Notes under the pieces: generated by a model
Told to the model about the DNA's origin: nothing
Databases searched by the model: none
Seen by the model: the letters and a program-made list of their open reading frames with translations, nothing else
Origin: Clostridiales bacterium
GTDB lineage: Bacteria > Bacillota > Clostridia > Christensenellales > CAG-138
DNA length: 64,000 nucleotides
Assembly: GCA_019416935.1 (NCBI GenBank)
Contig: DXWI01000001.1
Location: 62,001-126,000, forward strand
Reading direction: 5' to 3'
Program-made: the position numbers and the translations under genes
In this document: piece after piece, positions 17,853 through 27,039 of the stretch
How positions within the stretch are numbered: position 1 is the first letter of the stretch
Layout: each line of letters begins with the position of its first letter

Positions 17853-20800
17853 ATGGTTTATCGAGTTTATGTAGAAAAAAAGCCGCCGTTCGCCGCAGAG
17901 GCGCGCGCCATGGCGGAGGAGCTTAAAACGCTCTACGGCATTTCGGGTATCGAGCGCGTGCGCGTCGTCAATCGCTACGATGCGGAGGATATCCGTCCGG
18001 AGCTGTTCGAGGCGGCAAAGCGCGGCGTGTTTGCAGAGCCGCAGCTCGACGATGTGGCTGGCTCGCTCGATACCGCCGGCGCGGCGCTCGTGTTTGCGGT
18101 CGAGTATCTGCCGGGGCAGTTCGACCAGCGTGCGGATTCGGCGGCGCAATGCATCCAGATCCTCTCCGCCGACGAGCGTCCCATCGTGGCCACGGCCAAG
18201 GTGTACGCCGTATACGGCCGGCTCACGGATGCGGACGCCGCGCAGATCAAAAAATACGTCATCAACCCGGTCGAGAGCCGCGAGGCCTCCATGGCGCTGC
18301 CCGAAACGCTCAAAGCCGTCTATGAAATCCCCACGGCGGTCGATACGCTCACCGGCTTTACGTCGCTTTCCGATGAAGCGCTCTCCCAGCTTGTGGAGCG
18401 GTACGGACTCGCCATGGATGGTGACGATCTCGCCTGCTGCCGCGCGTATTTCCGGCAAGAACGCCGCGATCCTACGATCACGGAACTGCGCGTGCTGGAT
18501 ACCTATTGGTCCGACCACTGCCGCCATACCACGTTTCTGACCGAGATCGATGCGGTGACATTTGAGGACCCCTTTATCCAGCAAACGTATGAGGACTATC
18601 TTTCCGTGCGCGCCCGGCTCGGGCGCACAAAGCCGGTCAGTCTCATGGATCTCGGCACGATTGCCGCAAAATACCTTAAGGCGCAGGGCAAGCTCGACAA
18701 GCTGGATGTTTCCGATGAGATCAATGCCTGCACGGTCAGGATGACCGTCACGGTGGACGGGGAGGCGCAGGACTGGCTGCTGCTGTTCAAGAACGAAACG
18801 CACAACCACCCGACCGAGATCGAGCCGTTCGGCGGCGCCGCCACCTGCATCGGCGGTGCGATCCGCGACCCGCTGTCCGGCCGCGCATACGTCTATGCCG
18901 CCATGCGCGTGACCGGCGCGGCCGACCCGACCGTTCCGGTGCGGGACACGCTGCCGGGCAAGCTCCCGCAGCGCAAGCTCGTCACCACAGCCGCGGCCGG
19001 CTATTCCTCCTACGGCAACCAGATCGGCCTTGCGACCGGACATGTCGATGAGATCTATCACCCCGGCTATGCGGCAAAGCGCATGGAGATCGGCGCGGTC
19101 ATCGGCGCGGCGCCGGCGGCCAACGTGCGGCGCGAGTGTCCCGCCCCCGGCGACATCGTCCTGCTGCTCGGCGGGCGTACCGGCCGGGACGGCTGCGGCG
19201 GCGCAACCGGTTCCTCCAAGTCGCATACGGCCGATTCCCTCGCCACCTGCGGCACGGAGGTGCAAAAGGGCAACGCGCCCGAGGAGCGCAAGCTGCAACG
19301 GCTGTTCCGCAACCCTGCCGCGGCGCGCATGATCAAGCGCTGCAACGATTTCGGCGCGGGCGGCGTCTCCGTTGCCGTGGGCGAACTGGCCGACGGACTG
19401 GAGATCGATCTGAACGCCGTTCCGAAAAAATACGAGGGCCTGGACGGCACCGAGCTGGCCATCTCCGAGTCGCAGGAGCGCATGGCGGTGGTCGTCGCGC
19501 CCGAGGATGCGGCGCGCTTCTCGGCCCTGTCCGATGCGGAGAACCTCGAATGCACGCCGATCGCCGTTGTCACCGCAAACAAGCGGCTGACGATGAAGTG
19601 GAACGGCGCGACCATCGTCGATCTGTCCCGCGCGTTTCTCGACTCCAACGGCGCGGCCAAGCACGCCACGGCGCACGTTTCCAAGTCCGAGCGGTACGAA
19701 CGGCCGGTTCCTTCGGATTTCGAGAGCGCCTGTCTCGAGCTGGCGGCCGATCTGAACGTATGCTCCAAGCGCGGCCTTTCTGAGCGCTTCGATTCGACGA
19801 TCGGCGCGGGCACCGTGCTCATGCCGTTCGGCGGCAAGTACCAGCGCACACCCGCGCAGGCCATGGTGCATAAGATCTCGCTCGAGCGCGGCGACACCGA
19901 CGACTGCTCGTTCATGGCGTGGGGCTACAACCCGTACGTCGCGGAGAAGAGCCCGTACATCGGCGCATACCTCGCGGTCGTGGAGTCCGTTTCCAAGCTC
20001 ATTGCCGCCGGCGCCGACCGGACGGACGTATACCTGACGTTTCAGGAGTATTTTGAAAAGCTCGCGCACGAGCCGAACCGCTGGGGGAAGCCGCTTGCGG
20101 CGCTGCTCGGCGCGTTCAAGGCGCAGGTCGGCCTCGGCATGGCCGCCATCGGCGGCAAGGACTCCATGAGCGGCAGCTTTGAATCGCTCCATGTCCCGCC
20201 GACGCTCGTGTCCTTCGCGGTCACGCACGGAACGTGCGGCGAGGTGGTCAGCGGCGAGTTCAAGGCGGCGGATCACGCGGTCGTGCTGCTGCTGCCGGAT
20301 ACGGATGAAAACGGCCTGCCCACAACGGCGTCGCTGCTTCCGCTGTATGACACGGTCACCGCGCTGGCGCGAAACGGCCGTGCGCAGGCGATCTATACCC
20401 CCGGTTTCGGCGGCGTCGTGGAGGCGGTGCTGAAGATGGCGATGGGCAACGAGATCGGCTTTTCGTTCGATCCCGCCGTCTCCATGGCGGAGATCTTCGG
20501 CCTGCGGTACGGCGCGTTCGTGGTCGAGCTGGACGGCGAAGCCGCCGATCTGCTCAAGGATCCGCGCATCGTTCTGCTCGGCAGAACGACCGAAAAAAAG
20601 GCCATCGCCTGCGGCGATGGCTCCGTTTCGCTCGAACGGCTGCTGTCCGCCTACGAGGGGCGGCTCGAGAGCGTCTATCCCTGCAACATCCGCCACGAGG
20701 CGCAGCGGATACCTGCGCTTGCCTGCCCGGCCGGACCCTATCCCTCGCCCGCCGTGCGCAGCGCGAGGCCGCGCGTGCTGATTCCGGTGTTTCCGGGTAC

Positions 20801-21563
20801 GAACTGCGAGTACGACACCGCCAGAGCGGCGGCGGCAGCGGGGGCGCAGCCCGAGATCTTCGTCGTGCGCAACCGGAGCGCCGAGGCCGTGGCGCGCTCG
20901 GTCGATGCGTTTGCAAAGCGACTTTCCGATGCAGAGATGCTGTTCATACCGGGCGGCTTCTCCGGCGGCGACGAGCCGGACGGCTCCGGCAAGTTCATCG
21001 CTGCGTTCTTCCGCAACGCCGCCGTGCGCGAGCAGGTCGAACTGCTGCTCGGGCGGCGCAAGGGGCTCGTCTGCGGCGTATGCAACGGGTTCCAGGCGCT
21101 CATCAAGCTGGGGCTTGTGCCGTTCGGCAGGATTCTGGACATGAACGCGGCGTATCCCACGCTGACCTATAACACCATCGCAAGGCACCAGTCGCGCATC
21201 GTGCGCACGCGCGTCGTTTCCAACCGGTCGCCGTGGCTGGCCGAAACGAAGCCCGGCGAGATCTACCATGTGCCGGTTTCGCACGGGGAGGGCCGGTTCC
21301 TCGCAGATGATCAGACGCTCGAAGCGCTGATCGCAGGCGGCCAGATCGCCACGCAGTACGCGGACGCGGAGGGGCGCGCCTCCTTCGACGTGCGGGACAA
21401 CCCGAACAACAGCGTCTACGCCATCGAGGGCATTACATCGCCCGACGGTCTGGTGCTGGGCAAAATGGGCCATTCCGAGCGCATCGGCAGCGGGCTGTAT
21501 CAGAACGTTCCCGGCATGTACGACATGGGGCTGTTCCGCTCCGCCGTGCGGTATTTCCGGTAA
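17853..21563 (+). CDS. purL: Phosphoribosylformylglycinamidine synthase PurL, single-chain form
   Basis: 1236 residues, combining synthetase and glutaminase in one chain. Makes FGAM from FGAR, ATP and glutamine. Seen in order: N-terminal PurS-like region; H-N-H-P-T-E-I-E-P-F-G-G (about 310); a G-R-T-G-R-D-G-C-G-G loop; a second half with A-I-G-G-K-D-S-M-S-G-S-F; and a C-terminal class I glutaminase with nucleophile Cys in G-V-C-N-G-F-Q-A-L and P-V-S-H-G-E-G-R-F. The start is ATG 17853, after GGAGGA, because the frame further upstream is inside purD. Last gene of the purine operon. Confidence 0.95.
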   Translation: MVYRVYVEKKPPFAAEARAMAEELKTLYGISGIERVRVVNRYDAEDIRPELFEAAKRGVFAEPQLDDVAGSLDTAGAALVFAVEYLPGQFDQRADSAAQCIQILSADERPIVATAKVYAVYGRLTDADAAQIKKYVINPVESREASMALPETLKAVYEIPTAVDTLTGFTSLSDEALSQLVERYGLAMDGDDLACCRAYFRQERRDPTITELRVLDTYWSDHCRHTTFLTEIDAVTFEDPFIQQTYEDYLSVRARLGRTKPVSLMDLGTIAAKYLKAQGKLDKLDVSDEINACTVRMTVTVDGEAQDWLLLFKNETHNHPTEIEPFGGAATCIGGAIRDPLSGRAYVYAAMRVTGAADPTVPVRDTLPGKLPQRKLVTTAAAGYSSYGNQIGLATGHVDEIYHPGYAAKRMEIGAVIGAAPAANVRRECPAPGDIVLLLGGRTGRDGCGGATGSSKSHTADSLATCGTEVQKGNAPEERKLQRLFRNPAAARMIKRCNDFGAGGVSVAVGELADGLEIDLNAVPKKYEGLDGTELAISESQERMAVVVAPEDAARFSALSDAENLECTPIAVVTANKRLTMKWNGATIVDLSRAFLDSNGAAKHATAHVSKSERYERPVPSDFESACLELAADLNVCSKRGLSERFDSTIGAGTVLMPFGGKYQRTPAQAMVHKISLERGDTDDCSFMAWGYNPYVAEKSPYIGAYLAVVESVSKLIAAGADRTDVYLTFQEYFEKLAHEPNRWGKPLAALLGAFKAQVGLGMAAIGGKDSMSGSFESLHVPPTLVSFAVTHGTCGEVVSGEFKAADHAVVLLLPDTDENGLPTTASLLPLYDTVTALARNGRAQAIYTPGFGGVVEAVLKMAMGNEIGFSFDPAVSMAEIFGLRYGAFVVELDGEAADLLKDPRIVLLGRTTEKKAIACGDGSVSLERLLSAYEGRLESVYPCNIRHEAQRIPALACPAGPYPSPAVRSARPRVLIPVFPGTNCEYDTARAAAAAGAQPEIFVVRNRSAEAVARSVDAFAKRLSDAEMLFIPGGFSGGDEPDGSGKFIAAFFRNAAVREQVELLLGRRKGLVCGVCNGFQALIKLGLVPFGRILDMNAAYPTLTYNTIARHQSRIVRTRVVSNRSPWLAETKPGEIYHVPVSHGEGRFLADDQTLEALIAGGQIATQYADAEGRASFDVRDNPNNSVYAIEGITSPDGLVLGKMGHSERIGSGLYQNVPGMYDMGLFRSAVRYFR

Positions 21564-21597
21564 TATCGGCCGTCAAGAACGGAATGGTTTCCATTGA

Positions 21598-21633
21598 AAA
21601 CCGCCCTACCGCACCATCGCGGCAGGGCGGTTT
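21598..21633. terminator. Hairpin terminator at the end of the purine operon
   Basis: A 15-bp stem with one mismatch (21598-21612 with 21619-21633) and T/A-rich flanks lies 35 bases after purL, between purL and the convergent XRE gene, so it can act in both directions. Confidence 0.75.
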
Positions 21634-21663
21634 GTTGTCCCTTCCACCGTTATTTCATCGGGA

Positions 21664-22215
21664 TCAAGCGCCCCTGCGCCGGCTCGTGAGCACAATCCCA
21701 ACGATGCTCCCGGCGGCGACCAGTCCGCCGAGCACCAGCTTCCATACGTTCGGGCCCGACGATGTGACCACGATCGTGGTCGGGCCGTCGCTGCCGCCGA
21801 TAACACCGACGCTTTCGCCGCTCATCATCCCGATCGGCAGCGAAACATAGCCGAGCATCACCAGATCGAAGAGGACGTTCAAAGCAATCAGGCACAGCGC
21901 GGCGATGCATACGCCCCGGATGATCCGCCGGTTCCGCGCTCTGCGCTTGGCAATCCCGTTCTGGAGCGCCTCCAGCTTGCCGGAAAGCACCTGTACGGTG
22001 CAGGCCGGGTCCTCCTCGGGGACGGTTTCCCCCAGCAGAACGTGAACGGATGTTTGCAGCTGCTCCGACAGTTCGATGAGCATATCTGCATCGGGAACGG
22101 ACAGTCCCTTCTCCCATTTGGAAACGGTTTGCCTGACGACATTGCACCGGAGCGCAAGCTCCTCCTGCGACCAGCCTCTCGCAAGGCGCAGGCGTTTGAT
22201 GTTCTCGCTTAACAA
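21664..22215 (-). CDS. XRE-family membrane-linked transcriptional regulator
   Basis: 183 residues. An N-terminal Cro/CI helix-turn-helix (residues 4-60, W-S-Q-E-E-L-A-L-R and Q-T-V-S-K-W-E-K-G) is followed by a linker, two membrane segments (about 100-122 and 150-173) and a short charged tail. Between them lies G-V-I-G-G-S-D-G-P-T-T-I, which resembles the G-G-A-D-G-P-T-x-I loop of sodium-pumping decarboxylase beta subunits. The start is TTG 22215, the only fitting one; the nearby ATG meets a stop within six codons. Target genes are unknown. Confidence 0.82.
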   Translation of the reverse strand: MLSENIKRLRLARGWSQEELALRCNVVRQTVSKWEKGLSVPDADMLIELSEQLQTSVHVLLGETVPEEDPACTVQVLSGKLEALQNGIAKRRARNRRIIRGVCIAALCLIALNVLFDLVMLGYVSLPIGMMSGESVGVIGGSDGPTTIVVTSSGPNVWKLVLGGLVAAGSIVGIVLTSRRRGA

Positions 22216-22254
22216 CGTGATTCCATGACCCTCCTTCCGGTTCTCTGCCCTCTA

Positions 22255-22282
22255 TCATACTGCAAAAAGCCGCACAGGCAAG
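22255..22282 (-). promoter_or_regulatory. Probable promoter of the XRE gene
   Basis: Minus strand TTGCCT (22277-22282), 16-base spacer, TATGAT (22255-22260), about 40 bases before the TTG start. Confidence 0.5.
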
Positions 22283-22406
22283 CAACGGAAACGAACATCC
22301 GCAGCCTGTCAAACAAAAACAACGTTTTTTGACGGCCTGCATCCGCTCGGTTTTGCCGCAGACGGGACAAAATGCAAAGCCCGTTGCGGGAAAGCGCGCC
22401 ATGCCG

Positions 22407-23876
22407 TTACGCCCAGTCGTCCACCGGCTCGAACATCATGCGCTCCATGAACGCATCGGAAAAGCGCGCGCTCATCGCCAGATTCCGGCAAACGGCGCGC
22501 TCGTTGATCGCGGTAAGCGGACGTTTTGTTTCCCGGTCCAGCAGCAGCAGCGACGCCCCGCTGAGCGCCGCGTTGCCGAGGATCGCCGTCCGCTCCGCCA
22601 GCGGGGCCGGGATCAGACCGATGGCGACCGCGCTCCTGAGCGGCAGGTGCCGGCCGAAGCCGCCCGCGATATAGAGCGTTTTGATCTGCCCGAGCGAAAC
22701 GCCCGCCTCCTGCGCAAGCGTCTGCATGCCCGCGGCAATCGCCGCCTTGGCTAGCTGCAATTGGCGGATGTCGCGCGGCGTGAGCGAAACGGACGGCGTA
22801 AGCGAAAGCGCGTCCTCCTCCGCAGCGCCCGTCTCATCGATGCTGCCGCACGCAAGTAGCGCCGCAGCCGCGTCGATCAGGCCGGAGCCGCAGACCGAGC
22901 GGGCGTCGCCGTCCCCGATTGCATGCACCGACAGCGCGCCGTCCGCGTATGTCACCCGGTCGATCGCGCCCTCCACGCTGGCCGAGCCGCAGCTGATGCC
23001 GCCGCCCTCAAAGGCCGGCCCGGCCGCCGTTGCGCAGCAATGCAGCGTATGGTTGTGCCAGAGCGCGATCTCGCCGTTCGTGCCCAGATCGATGAGCATC
23101 GAGGTATCTTCGGCATTCGTCATGCCGCTTGCGAGCACGGCGCAGGCCACATCCGCGCCGACAAACGCGCCGGGGCAAGGCGGATAGTATACGCCCCGCT
23201 CCTCCATGCCGAACAGGCAATCCGCCTCGAACGGCGCTGCGGACAGCGTTTTCGGGCTGCGCCCCGTGAACAGGTACAGCATGGTCGTGTTCCCGGTGAC
23301 CACGCGCGCACCAACCTGCTCTTTGGCGATGCCGCTCTGTGCGCAGGCAGCGGCAAGCAGATCATCCGCGAGCGAGCGGATCATGCGCTGTAAAACCGCT
23401 CCATGGCCCGAGAGCGCCGACTCAATGCGGCCGATCACGTCCGCCGCCAGCGCCGCCTGCGGGTTCGCCGCCGAGAGCGTGCAGAGCGTCCGGTTCGCCG
23501 TGAGGTCGATGAGTCTGAGCGCGGCGGTCGTCGTTCCGACGTCGAGTGCCGCGCCGTACCCGCCCGCGGCGGGCCGGTGCGTGTAGGGCGGCATCGCGCC
23601 CCCGGTTTCGATGCCCTGCAACCGGCTTGTGCCCGTCAGATAGACCGCTGCGTCGCCGCAAACCCGTGTCCGGCACATGAGGCATGCGCCTTCCTCCGGC
23701 GGCGGCTCCAGCATGCCCTCCGCGGCAACGCCGCATTTTTTGCATACGCCCGCGCCGCCGCACACGAGCTGCGGCGCGCCGTCGACCCCGGCGAGCAGCT
23801 CGGAAAGCTTTGGTTTTCCCTGAAACGGAATGGTTTTGGTGTCGCCGTTCGGCAGACAGACCGTCAAATTGGACAT
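22407..23876 (-). CDS. Corrinoid activation protein (RACo/RamA-type, 2Fe-2S plus ASKHA ATPase)
   Basis: 489 residues. The N-terminal ~80 residues form a plant-type [2Fe-2S] domain with C-G-G-A-G-V-C-K-K-C-G and C-L-M-C. The rest is an ASKHA/DUF4445-type ATPase with D-V-G-T-T-T-A-A-L near residue 115, I-D-L-G-T-N-G-E-I and a C-terminal Y-I-A-G-G-F-G-R-H. Proteins of this build reductively reactivate Co(II) corrinoid proteins, which suits the MtaA-like and MtaC-like genes upstream. The ATG at 23876 is preferred because upstream sequence is a tandem repeat. The ribosome-binding site is weak. Confidence 0.85.
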   Translation of the reverse strand: MSNLTVCLPNGDTKTIPFQGKPKLSELLAGVDGAPQLVCGGAGVCKKCGVAAEGMLEPPPEEGACLMCRTRVCGDAAVYLTGTSRLQGIETGGAMPPYTHRPAAGGYGAALDVGTTTAALRLIDLTANRTLCTLSAANPQAALAADVIGRIESALSGHGAVLQRMIRSLADDLLAAACAQSGIAKEQVGARVVTGNTTMLYLFTGRSPKTLSAAPFEADCLFGMEERGVYYPPCPGAFVGADVACAVLASGMTNAEDTSMLIDLGTNGEIALWHNHTLHCCATAAGPAFEGGGISCGSASVEGAIDRVTYADGALSVHAIGDGDARSVCGSGLIDAAAALLACGSIDETGAAEEDALSLTPSVSLTPRDIRQLQLAKAAIAAGMQTLAQEAGVSLGQIKTLYIAGGFGRHLPLRSAVAIGLIPAPLAERTAILGNAALSGASLLLLDRETKRPLTAINERAVCRNLAMSARFSDAFMERMMFEPVDDWA

Positions 23877-23900
23877 ATCGTTCACCCGTCCCGTCCCGCG

Positions 23901-24019
23901 CCGGCCAAAGCCGGCCGGGCGCATAAACAAAGGCCTCCCCGGCACAGCCGGCCAGGGCGGCACAAACAAGAGCATTCCCCGGCACAGCCGGCCGGGGCAG
24001 CATAAACAGGGGCGTTTCC
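23901..24019. repeat. Tandem repeat, ~40-bp unit, about three copies
   Basis: Units at roughly 23901-23940, 23941-23980 and 23981-24019 share GGCACAGCCGGCC-x-GGGC-x-G-CA-x-AAACA and end in CCCC. It fills the gap between the MtaA-like gene and the activator gene. There are no unique spacers, so this is a minisatellite and not CRISPR. Confidence 0.75.
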
Positions 24020-24054
24020 GGCACGGGCCTGTGTCCTGCGCCGGGCGCAGCCGG

Positions 24055-25065
24055 TCAGACCGTCTGCGCATTGAACGCGTCGATCGCGTCAAAGAATGCC
24101 CGGATGTTCTCCCACTTGGCATGCGGCGGGATGTCGCAGCCGGAGGAGAGCAGGAAGTTCTTCTCATCGGCGCAGGCGCGAAGCAGCGAGAGCGTCTTGT
24201 CCCGGATGCTGTCCGCCGTGCCGGAGGCGAACTGCCCGGCCGGATCGATGTTTCCCATGCAGAGCATATCCTTCGGCGCGCGGTTCAGAATATCGCGCAT
24301 ATCAACACAATTGCCGAAATGGTAGGCCGCGGCCCCAATCGCGTGCAGCTCCGGCAGCATGCTCGGCACGGTGTTGCCGCAGTTGTGGTAGATCACCGCA
24401 AAGCTGTCCGTCTGTACCGCGTCGACAATCCGCTTGACATACCCGCACGAGAACTGCCCGCTCATCTCGGGGGACAGCACGCCCGCGAGCGGCTCCGCAA
24501 TCACCACGCCGTCCGCTCCGGCCTCCCGGAACGCAAGGCAGTATTTCGTGATGAACGCCGCGGCCTTCTCCAGCACGAGATGCACCGTTTCCGGCTCGTC
24601 GTAGCACAGGTACATGATCTCCGTCACATCCAGCAGCCGTCCGGCCAGCGAATACGGGCCGATCACGCCCGCCAGTACGGGCCGGTCGGTCACGAGCTGC
24701 CTGGCGAGGCGGATGGCCTCGACGCAAAGCCCCGTTCGCCCCGCGCCCACCTCGGGTGTGCGCAGCGCTTCGGCGTCCTCCAGCGTTTCCACGCACCTGC
24801 CCGTGATCGTGGGCACCTCATTGTCCGAAAAGCAGACGGTCGCGCCGAACGCCTCCGCCTCGACCGAAAGATCCATCAGGCTGACGCAGGCAGCGGAGGG
24901 GGTTTCTCTCGCGACCGTCGCCATGGCCTCGGCCTGCAGCACAGCGCTCTCCACCAGTTCCCGCACATGGACGCCCATCAGCTGCGCTGCCGGGAAGGAG
25001 AGAATCGGCATGGCGCGCTTCTCCCTCTGGCCGGCCAGATTCCACAGATATTCGCCTGTTTTCAT
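24055..25065 (-). CDS. MtaA/UroD-family corrinoid methyltransferase
   Basis: 336 residues. Uroporphyrinogen-decarboxylase-fold methyltransferase of the MtaA/MtbA/CmuA type, which moves methyl groups between a corrinoid protein and an acceptor. Zinc ligands are suggested by Y-H-N-C-G-N (near 240) and the later S-S-G-C-D-I-P. It is 12 bases downstream of the corrinoid-protein gene, whose partner it should be. No separate MtaB- or MttB-like substrate methyltransferase is in the window, so the methyl donor is unknown. Confidence 0.82.
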   Translation of the reverse strand: MKTGEYLWNLAGQREKRAMPILSFPAAQLMGVHVRELVESAVLQAEAMATVARETPSAACVSLMDLSVEAEAFGATVCFSDNEVPTITGRCVETLEDAEALRTPEVGAGRTGLCVEAIRLARQLVTDRPVLAGVIGPYSLAGRLLDVTEIMYLCYDEPETVHLVLEKAAAFITKYCLAFREAGADGVVIAEPLAGVLSPEMSGQFSCGYVKRIVDAVQTDSFAVIYHNCGNTVPSMLPELHAIGAAAYHFGNCVDMRDILNRAPKDMLCMGNIDPAGQFASGTADSIRDKTLSLLRACADEKNFLLSSGCDIPPHAKWENIRAFFDAIDAFNAQTV

Positions 25066-25077
25066 CGTTTCTATCCC

Positions 25078-25710
25078 TTATTTGCAGAGCTCGGCCGCCG
25101 CGTCCGCCGCCGTCGCCGCATCGGGCGTGTATACGTCCGCGCCGATCTGGTCACAGAACGCCTGCGTGACGGGCGCGCCGCCGATCATGATGGACACCTT
25201 GTCGCGGATGCCGGCCTCTTCAGCCGCCTTGACCACATCGCCGATGGCGCCCATGGTCGTCGTGAGCAGCGCGCTGCAGCAGATGATGCCGCACTCCTGC
25301 TCCACCGCGGTGCGGATAAACGTCTCCGGCGCAACGTCCGTTCCGAGATCGATGACTTCGAGGCCCTTGCCCTCCATCATCAGCTTCACGAGGTTCTTTC
25401 CGATGTCGTGCAGATCGCCCTTGACGGTGCCGATGCAGACCCGGCCCTTCGCCTGCACGCCGCTCTCCTGCAAATGGGGCTTGAGCACCTGTACGCCCAT
25501 GTTCATCGCGCGGGCCGCCACGAGCACCTCGGGCACGAACACCTCGTTGTTCTTAAACTTCACGCCGATCACGCCCATACCGCTGAGCAAACCCTCTTCA
25601 AGAATCTGCTTTGCCGAAAGCCCCTCGTCGATCGCCTGTTGTACGAGCTCCTTTACGAGCTTGGCTTTGCCGCGCTGCAACTGTTCCGAAATCTCCTGCA
25701 AGACCGCCAC
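25078..25710 (-). CDS. Corrinoid (B12-binding) methyltransferase protein, MtaC/MttC type
   Basis: 210 residues. N-terminal helical cap (1-85) and C-terminal Rossmann B12 domain with the His-on ligand motif G-D-L-H-D-I-G-K-N near residue 102, then S-A-L-L-T-T-T-M and I-G-G-A-P-V. This carries the methyl group on cobalt for the MtaA-like protein encoded next. A GGAGG sits upstream of the ATG at 25710. Two direct repeats lie in the control region. Confidence 0.9.
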   Translation of the reverse strand: MAVLQEISEQLQRGKAKLVKELVQQAIDEGLSAKQILEEGLLSGMGVIGVKFKNNEVFVPEVLVAARAMNMGVQVLKPHLQESGVQAKGRVCIGTVKGDLHDIGKNLVKLMMEGKGLEVIDLGTDVAPETFIRTAVEQECGIICCSALLTTTMGAIGDVVKAAEEAGIRDKVSIMIGGAPVTQAFCDQIGADVYTPDAATAADAAAELCK

Positions 25711-25798
25711 GTTTCATTCCTCCGTCGTTTTGATGGCTTCAGTATATCCGTACCGGGCCGCGCCGGATAGCAAAACCGTGCCATGTTTTTGGATTGAC

Positions 25799-25842
25799 CG
25801 CAAAATAGTACAAAAATATGCAGCGCAAAATAATACAAAAAC
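25799..25842. repeat. Two A/T-rich direct repeats before the corrinoid operon
   Basis: CGCAAAATA-R-TACAAAAA occurs at 25799 and again at 25824, 25 bases apart, in an otherwise GC-rich genome and about 90-130 bases upstream of the corrinoid-protein start. The spacing of roughly two helical turns suggests an activator or repressor site. No match to a known operator is claimed. Confidence 0.5.
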
Positions 25843-25879
25843 CAGCGTGGCAAAGCGAACGACACGCGGGAGGCCGCAT

Positions 25880-26962
25880 TCAACCGTATATACTGTCAAA
25901 AACTGGCTGCATCTCAGGAATCCATTGGTTCCGTATCCTATCGTAGAATTTTGTATCCGAATTGACAGCAAACGGAATGCCGGCGTCGTTGAGCCGCTGC
26001 GTCATAAAGCCGGCAAACGCAACCTGTTCGGACACGGTATAGTCGTTTCCGTCATGGTAGTTGCCCGGCATCCAGGCGCCCACCCATGTCGGAATGCCGG
26101 TCTCAGTCTGCCACGCCAGCGCAAGCTCTATTTTCTCGTCGATGAGCGCGCGCTCCTGCTCGGTTCCGCTTGTCCAGAGCTTTCGCGGGTTGGTCTTACT
26201 AGGACCGGAGGCATAGAAGTGCCATTCGGCCATGAGATAGCCGTTATGGTCTGTGGGAATGGCCAGCTCGCTCAAGCAGGCGGCATCCGAGCGTAGGCGC
26301 GGAGAGATGAACAGTATTCGTTGGGGATTTGTGTTCCTGATCTGCGTGACCAGCCGCTCATAGAGCGCGTTTAGCCGCTCCGGCTGCTTGTTCAGCTTGT
26401 CGGTGGCCTCGATCAGCAGATCGAAGGAAAGCAGAAAGGATGCGTCCCGGTATCTCTGTGCGACGGTCGCCCACCAATCCACAACCCGCTCCAGATTTTC
26501 CTCACTCGGATCGTTTTTGAACGCATCGGCCTGGTAGGCGATGACCGGAATGACGCCGTTTTCTATGCAGTCCGCAATCTGCGTGTCAAGGCCTGAGAGA
26601 ATCGCCTCAGTCGCCGCATCCGCAACGCGAATCCGCACATGGCGAATGCCCGCCTCTGCAAAATCCTGCACTGTCCGGGTACGATAATACTCGCGTCCCC
26701 GCCGCGTCTTGGACCAGTCCACATCCATGCCCTTTCCGAGCAGACTCTGATACTCCCACGGCGAAATAGGCCGGCTTCCGTCCGGCGCATCGGGGTTGGA
26801 CGAACTTGCCGCCTCCGTCTCCGATGGCATCGGGGACAGCGAGGCGGGCAGCGGCGGGCCAGCCGGCGTGTCCTCCGCTGGGCGCTGCGCTGCTGCCGAG
26901 CAGGCCGCCAGTGCGATGCTGATGGCTGGAATGATTGCCAAATAGAGAATCCGTCTGTTCAC
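25880..26962 (-). CDS. Lipoprotein with GH5/cellulase-like TIM barrel
   Basis: 360 residues. A signal peptide with lipobox I-A-L-A-A-C21 anchors it outside the membrane; a Pro/Ser-rich linker (22-65) leads to a glycoside-hydrolase family 5-like barrel. Visible: G-M-D-V-D-W-S near 78, F-D-L-L-I-E-A-T-D with a likely catalytic Glu, M-A-E-W-H-F-Y, and W-V-G-A-W-M-P-G. At the place where GH5 usually has the nucleophile Glu (V-G-E-x) there is Ala, so it may bind rather than cut glycans. It ends 170 bases before the corrinoid operon and is probably separate. Confidence 0.72.
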   Translation of the reverse strand: MNRRILYLAIIPAISIALAACSAAAQRPAEDTPAGPPLPASLSPMPSETEAASSSNPDAPDGSRPISPWEYQSLLGKGMDVDWSKTRRGREYYRTRTVQDFAEAGIRHVRIRVADAATEAILSGLDTQIADCIENGVIPVIAYQADAFKNDPSEENLERVVDWWATVAQRYRDASFLLSFDLLIEATDKLNKQPERLNALYERLVTQIRNTNPQRILFISPRLRSDAACLSELAIPTDHNGYLMAEWHFYASGPSKTNPRKLWTSGTEQERALIDEKIELALAWQTETGIPTWVGAWMPGNYHDGNDYTVSEQVAFAGFMTQRLNDAGIPFAVNSDTKFYDRIRNQWIPEMQPVFDSIYG

Positions 26963-27039
26963 ATGTCCCTCCCCGTGCTGCGTTGTTCCGGACCATCATA
27001 GCATACTTTTTGCCATCCGAATATGGGTCGAAGCGGCAT

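Noticed and set aside
17832..21473. Long antisense open frames, e.g. 1213 codons opposite purL and 848 codons opposite purF/purM
   Set aside because: They lie opposite strongly conserved genes, have low-complexity His/Arg/Ala-rich sequence and no ribosome-binding sites; typical of high-GC DNA.
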